Assembly: GCF_021155775.2 (NCBI RefSeq)
Contig: NC_060234.1
Location: 5,590,283-5,654,282, forward strand
Source: Neodiprion pinetum
Lineage: Eukaryota > Arthropoda > Insecta > Hymenoptera > Diprionidae
DNA length: 64,000 nt
Direction: 5' to 3'
A model generated the notes under the pieces. That model was not told where the DNA came from. It did no database searches and was given only the letters and a program-made list of their open reading frames with translations. A program made the position numbers and the translations under genes. This document shows, in pieces, positions 59,571 to 64,000 of the stretch (positions are counted from its first letter, which is position 1; every line of letters begins with the position of its first letter).

Positions 59571-61692
59571 ACGCTCACTTCCTCCACGATAGCACCGGTT
59601 TCATCAGCCTCCGGAAACACTGACGTGGTAAGGAATCATCCAGAATATGTCAATTGGCGAAATGATCGGTACAGTAGCGCGTTAAAAACTGGCCCAAAAC
59701 TCGTTGCTCGCTACGTTGAGGCTGGATTTTGGCAAAGTGTAGTTGCGATTAGTGTTCCACTTGAATGGATCCACTGTGCAGACTCCGGGTCAAAGAACCG
59801 GATCCTTAACATTATTACGTCGAGTCACATAATGTCTACTTTGCGGGGTTAATCGCGCAGACGAATGAGCTATTCGTCGCAGGGCGGCTAGAACACGTCG
59901 ATGAGTCTCGCGTGGTTGGGGGTATGAGTTTTGCCCGGAGATGCGGACGTGAGAGACCAGGACTGCATCAAAGAAACGGGAGATGACGAATAGGAATAAG
60001 ATGCGGTGAGGATTAGAGTCTGTTGCTGCTGCTGCTGTTGCCTCCGGGGTGACATTCAGCGTCATGTGTTGGACGTTTCAGGTTTTTGCCTTCAAGTCTT
60101 CCAACGCTTGCGACTTTGCCCTCCGCGTAGCTGCTTTTGTCGCCACTATGAGTTACTAGGTACGCTGAACGAATGGAGTTTCTTCATTTACGGCAGTGTC
60201 ATCTCTTCTCCAGGACTCAATCCATCATCACTCGGTGCACCATGCCGGCACCGATATCTGGTCTGGTTCGATTTGGTATTAGACTTGTCATTTGGTACCG
60301 GAGGTTGGTGCAGAGGATCTTAAAAACGATTACCGATACTCGTTGAGTAGATTATTATAGGTACCGATTTGGAATAAACAACTGACCAAAATACTTCTTC
60401 CTCGTTCTTAGAATCTTTTTATCATACATTATCTGGATTTTTTGTAGCTGCAAACGTTTGTAAACGGAAGCCCGGTACAGCGGCTGTGAGTGACAGCTCG
60501 GTGAATATTGCCGATGATTAATTTTTCGTTTCGTAATATAATTATTGCGAGTGCCTTGGAGCGTGCGGTATTAGGTTACGTGGCTCATGAGAGCTGTGAG
60601 AAAAAGTTAACAGTAGGACGTATGGGTATATATATATATACATGTATATGAAAGGAAATTATAATAGAAGGTAATTGATCAAAAGTTATAAACGTACATA
60701 AGTAGTTTCGCGTGTGAGTAAAATGAATAATAATTTTCTCACTCGCTGTCAACCTGCATGTGTATGGATGCATGTATTTACATGTACGTACTAATGTACC
60801 AAAGACCAAATGCTGATTAGCTCGATAGATCGATTGCTAATTAGTGAAGTCTCTGGCTGACGGTACCGAATCTCAATCCGGCGATAATTCAAGTTGCCGA
60901 GGGTACAGAATTCCGTTTATAACGTTCTCACGTCGCACAGAGCTTAGAGACCAACGAGACGTTCAGTGTATTTCAAAAGTACCCGTCTTATGACATTGCA
61001 AACGAGTAGTTTTACATGTAATTGAAAAATTTCCAATAAGCGTTATTACTCGGTAGATTCAAAGCCTCCTTTTCAAAGGTCGTAAATATAAAGACGAGTT
61101 GAGAATGAGCAAATATCGCGCAGAGAGGCTGTACTTTTAGTAAAAGAGGCTTGTGGTTGGTTATATGAGGTCGCTTTACTGCAGTGCATATCGCATTTAT
61201 ACACATTATACCGTCGTCGCGTCGTCGAGAATCGAAGGCTGCTGCAAGCGCGTTGCAATTTGCATGATGCACCTATATCCAAGTGACAGAATATAATTAA
61301 CGTCTCTTATCGCCGGTCTCGCTTGACCCCCTTCGAAAAAAGAGGGAAAAGAAAAAGAAGAAGCAGAATAAGAGAGAAAAAAAAAAAAAAATGATTGTAA
61401 AGCTTTATTCGTCTCCGGTCGAAGGTCGGAAGGCCCAGGCATTCCACCATTGAGAAACAACACCCTGGGCACTCGGCCGGCCATTTGCATATATGCGTAT
61501 TGAATTTATTTACCGTATTTACAGTCGGCGCACAGTTCGACCGTGGAACTCGGTTTATACCATCTACCTACCCACCTATTATATATTGCACATATATATA
61601 TACTTCACTTCGAATATCGTATCGTCTCTTTACCGAGAAATCTTCAGCATGACACTCGTGTTATCCAGGCTTCTATGAATTCTCATTTGCAG
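59571..61692. other. Probable first intron or upstream region of the nuclear receptor gene
   Basis: No exon recognised. It contains a short CTG-repeat tract (60,021-60,040), an (AT)n run near 60,630 and a purine-rich stretch at about 61,340-61,390. It ends with the acceptor TTTGCAG immediately before the receptor start codon. If the G/C-rich island holds the first exon, this is its intron. Confidence 0.4.
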
Positions 61693-64000
61693 ATGAATCA
61701 GCTCTGCAGGGTCTGCGGAGAACCTGCCGCGGGGTTTCATTTCGGGGCGTTCACCTGCGAAGGTTGCAAGGTGAGTTCTCATCCCTCAGTGAAAAGAAGG
61801 GTATTCACACGGAATCCACACGCCTTTATTTATTTATTTATTTTTTTTCTCCCTTCAATCAATATTTACCGAACAACTAACAAAGTCGTCTTCTCCATCG
61901 GTGACACTTTTTACTTTTTTTTTTAATGTTCTAAAAATACCGGGCAAAAATTATAATCTAGAAAACAAATTTAGTCGTTGGATACGATTTTCTTTCTTCG
62001 TAATCGTCACAACGCAATGATGCAATCGTTTTAATAGGTTTAATGTTTTAAAGTTGCTGGGTGTTTTTTGATTTCTTTCTTATTGTAGTTAAATTTTTGT
62101 TTTTTCGTTTACTTGTTTAAATACCACCAAGACCAGTTCTTCAATGCTTAACTTGAAAGTTTTTTTTTTTTTTTTCCAATCGTGCCTGAAGCTATTTCTC
62201 TGTAACACGGTGCTCGCTCATTATTCGAGACTAACGATTTTAATAAACGTCGTCGGAAGATGAGGAAGCGTCGTTGCAAAAAAATCTTAACGCTAATATC
62301 CACTAAAATAGAAGAAAAAAAGACTGAACTGTTATTATCTGGTTGCAAATATTGCTGAAGCTGTTACGATCAATTATAGAATTGATGTAATTTAAATATT
62401 TTTTTTCTCATTCAAAACGTATAATGGTGCTTGTGACCAACATTGGCATGTCATTGTTTCACTAAATTTAGTATCTGAACTCGAGAACGACTGAAATCGA
62501 TTTGGATTATTATTATTATTATTATTCATTTTGGTACTGTAATTATTTTAACGTTACAAAATAACCTCAAGTTTCTACTTCAGCTGTCTTTGATACAATG
62601 CCCAGATTAATTCAAAAGAACATTTGTCGAGGGTAAGGATGAAAGTGTTGGAAGATCAGACGATGAGAGCTTCACAATATCGAATTTTACAAAATGTAAA
62701 AAGTTGAGAGTAGAAAAGTAAAGTATAGAAAACCAACAGATAGAATCAATAGAACATAATATATTTTGCTATATTCCGATTCGTTCCTACAATTCTATAT
62801 ATTGGCTTACCATATTTTGACCATTTTATACTTTGATGTTCCAAGTTTTAAAAATTCTGTAACATCCATTCATGAGTTTGTAAATGATCTCCTTCCCGAT
62901 CCTTCCACATTCTCAACACCACCAATACTTTCAACATGACCAATATTTTCACAACAAAACACATTTCGTTTTATAATTGCAGTCATTCTTCGGTCGAACA
63001 TACAACAACCTGAGCAGCATATCGGAGTGTAAAAACGGTGGAATATGTGTAATAAACAAGAAGAATCGTACAGCGTGCAAGGCGTGTCGTTTGCGGAAGT
63101 GTCTAATGGTGGGAATGTCGAAATCGGGTTCTCGATACGGTCGACGATCAAACTGGTTCAAAATCCACTGCCTGTTGCAGGAGCAATCAAACCAAGTACA
63201 GACGCGCCTGAAAGCTCCGAAGCTACCGTACAACGAGAAGTCGTTCAGCAGTCAATTGGACGCTGCGAACAACAACACGAGCAGTAACAACAACAACAAC
63301 AATAACAACAACAACACGACGAACAACAACTGCAACAATAACAACAACCACAACCACAACCACAACAACAAAAACAACAACAACAACAATAACAACAACT
63401 GCAGCAGCAGCACCGTAAACAGCTACATCAACGATCAAAGATTGCCAAAGAGAGACCTCTGCAACGAGGGCCCAACAGCGGCGGCGGCGGCGGCGGCGGC
63501 GGCGGGGCCTCAGGACCTCCTCAGGCATCCAGATTGTGCCCAAGTAATGAGGTCCCAGGACCTCATCCGTGCCGAACAGGCCCGTTTCCCGATTTGGCGT
63601 GGTCCTCCCTTCTTTCATCCCGCGCTTACGACCCACATGCAGCTGCTCAACAGTCCATTCTTCCCGTTCCAGCAACGATTCATGGTACCCTACGTGAGTC
63701 ATTTGAGCCCTCCTAATCTACAACCGGTAACAAGTATCCTCTCGAGTTCATCGAGCGAGAGCTTTAGTCCCAGATCAACGCCGTCGCCGAAACCGTCGGA
63801 GCTTTATAGGGCCCCACCGTCTAACCTAAGCTCTGCCGCATCCCGCGACAAGAGTATAGCCTTCCTAAGGTCTCTGGGACCTGAGCAGGTGGCGCCGATC
63901 GACCTCAGTATGAAATCCCGGGCTGAGTGTACCACGGTAACCGATGCCGCTGGTACCACGGATGATGAGAAAAGCTCCGAGAGCGAGGAGGATGGGGAGG
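61693..64000 (+). CDS. Knirps-family orphan nuclear receptor (knirps / knirps-related / eagle), 3' end outside the window
   Basis: Two exons are seen: 61693-61770, and 62983 onward, open to the window end (365 codons plus one base). The start codon follows an acceptor directly, so upstream untranslated exon(s) exist. Residues 1-26 (MNQLCRVCGEPAAGFHF..CEGCK) are the first zinc finger with the P-box. Exon 2 continues SFFGRTYNNLSSISECK, then the second finger CVINKKNRTACKACRLRKC and the knirps-box region GMSKSGSRYGRRSNWFKIHC. The intron splits the DNA-binding domain after CEGCK. A poly-Asn tract, nine alanines and a PIDLSMK motif (331-337) follow; PxDLS motifs bind the CtBP co-repressor in knirps-family proteins. 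These proteins are DNA-binding repressors in embryonic patterning and neural or tracheal development and lack a ligand-binding domain. Which of kni, knrl or eg this is cannot be settled here. Confidence 0.95.
62505..62526. repeat. (ATT)n microsatellite in the nuclear receptor intron
   Basis: Seven consecutive TTA/ATT units inside the intron that splits the DNA-binding domain. Confidence 0.8.
63268..63399 (+). repeat. AAC-repeat tract encoding poly-Asn
   Basis: A run of mostly AAC codons with some AAT, CAC, ACG, TGC and AAA, in frame within the receptor's second exon. It encodes Asn-rich sequence with interspersed His. The codon bias towards AAC suggests growth by replication slippage. Confidence 0.9.
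63478..63504 (+). repeat. (GCG)9 tract encoding poly-Ala
   Basis: Nine pure GCG codons in frame in the receptor gene, giving nine alanines. An uninterrupted codon repeat is likely to vary in length between individuals. Confidence 0.9.

Noticed and set aside
63223..63702. 159-codon minus-strand frame rich in Val
   Set aside because: It is the antisense of the AAC and GCG codon repeats in the nuclear receptor exon.

Overview
This is eukaryotic, AT-rich DNA from an insect. The genes have several short introns with GT-AG ends, and the proteins have clear insect and animal relatives (a knirps-family nuclear receptor, a meng-po/SBK-type kinase). Hymenoptera is my best guess from how the proteins look, but this is inference and the species cannot be read from the window. 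I saw no rRNA, tRNA, CRISPR array or bacterial-type operon.

Layout. 1-3.9 kb is AT-rich intergenic DNA holding two fold-back (MITE-like) inverted-repeat elements. 3.9-4.9 kb (-) is a complete three-exon CCDC43 gene. 7.06-9.42 kb (+) is a complete eight-exon histidine acid phosphatase with an N-terminal membrane anchor and a possible alternative first exon near 5.9 kb. About 12.24-35.48 kb is a large tandem satellite array of about 68 monomers of ~335 bp. Its core is homogenised and carries nested higher-order repeats (2-, 4-, 5- and 8-mers, plus a 10,038-bp long-range period). Its edges are older and divergent: an inverted monomer on the left, a detached relic monomer at ~36 kb on the right, and a small retroelement insertion with a target duplication in the left edge. 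37.28-39.32 kb (+) is a complete six-exon mitochondrial S-adenosylmethionine carrier (SLC25A26). It converges with 39.95-43.25 kb (-), a complete six-exon SLC38A10-type amino acid transporter with a long charged tail. 44.2-44.5 kb (-) is a frameshifted ankyrin-repeat fragment. 48.9-55.4 kb (+) is a meng-po/SBK1-like kinase lacking only its first exon and containing one GC-AG intron. 58.65-59.57 kb is a G/C-rich island with G-quadruplex motifs. 61.69 kb to the window end (+) is the 5' part of a knirps-family nuclear receptor that runs off the edge.

The genes look like unrelated housekeeping and developmental genes rather than a pathway. The most unusual element is the satellite: 23 kb of nested higher-order repeat between ordinary genes, with a conserved 14-bp palindrome and A/T tracts in nearly every monomer. 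The many short open frames inside the array are by-products of a stop-poor monomer, not genes.
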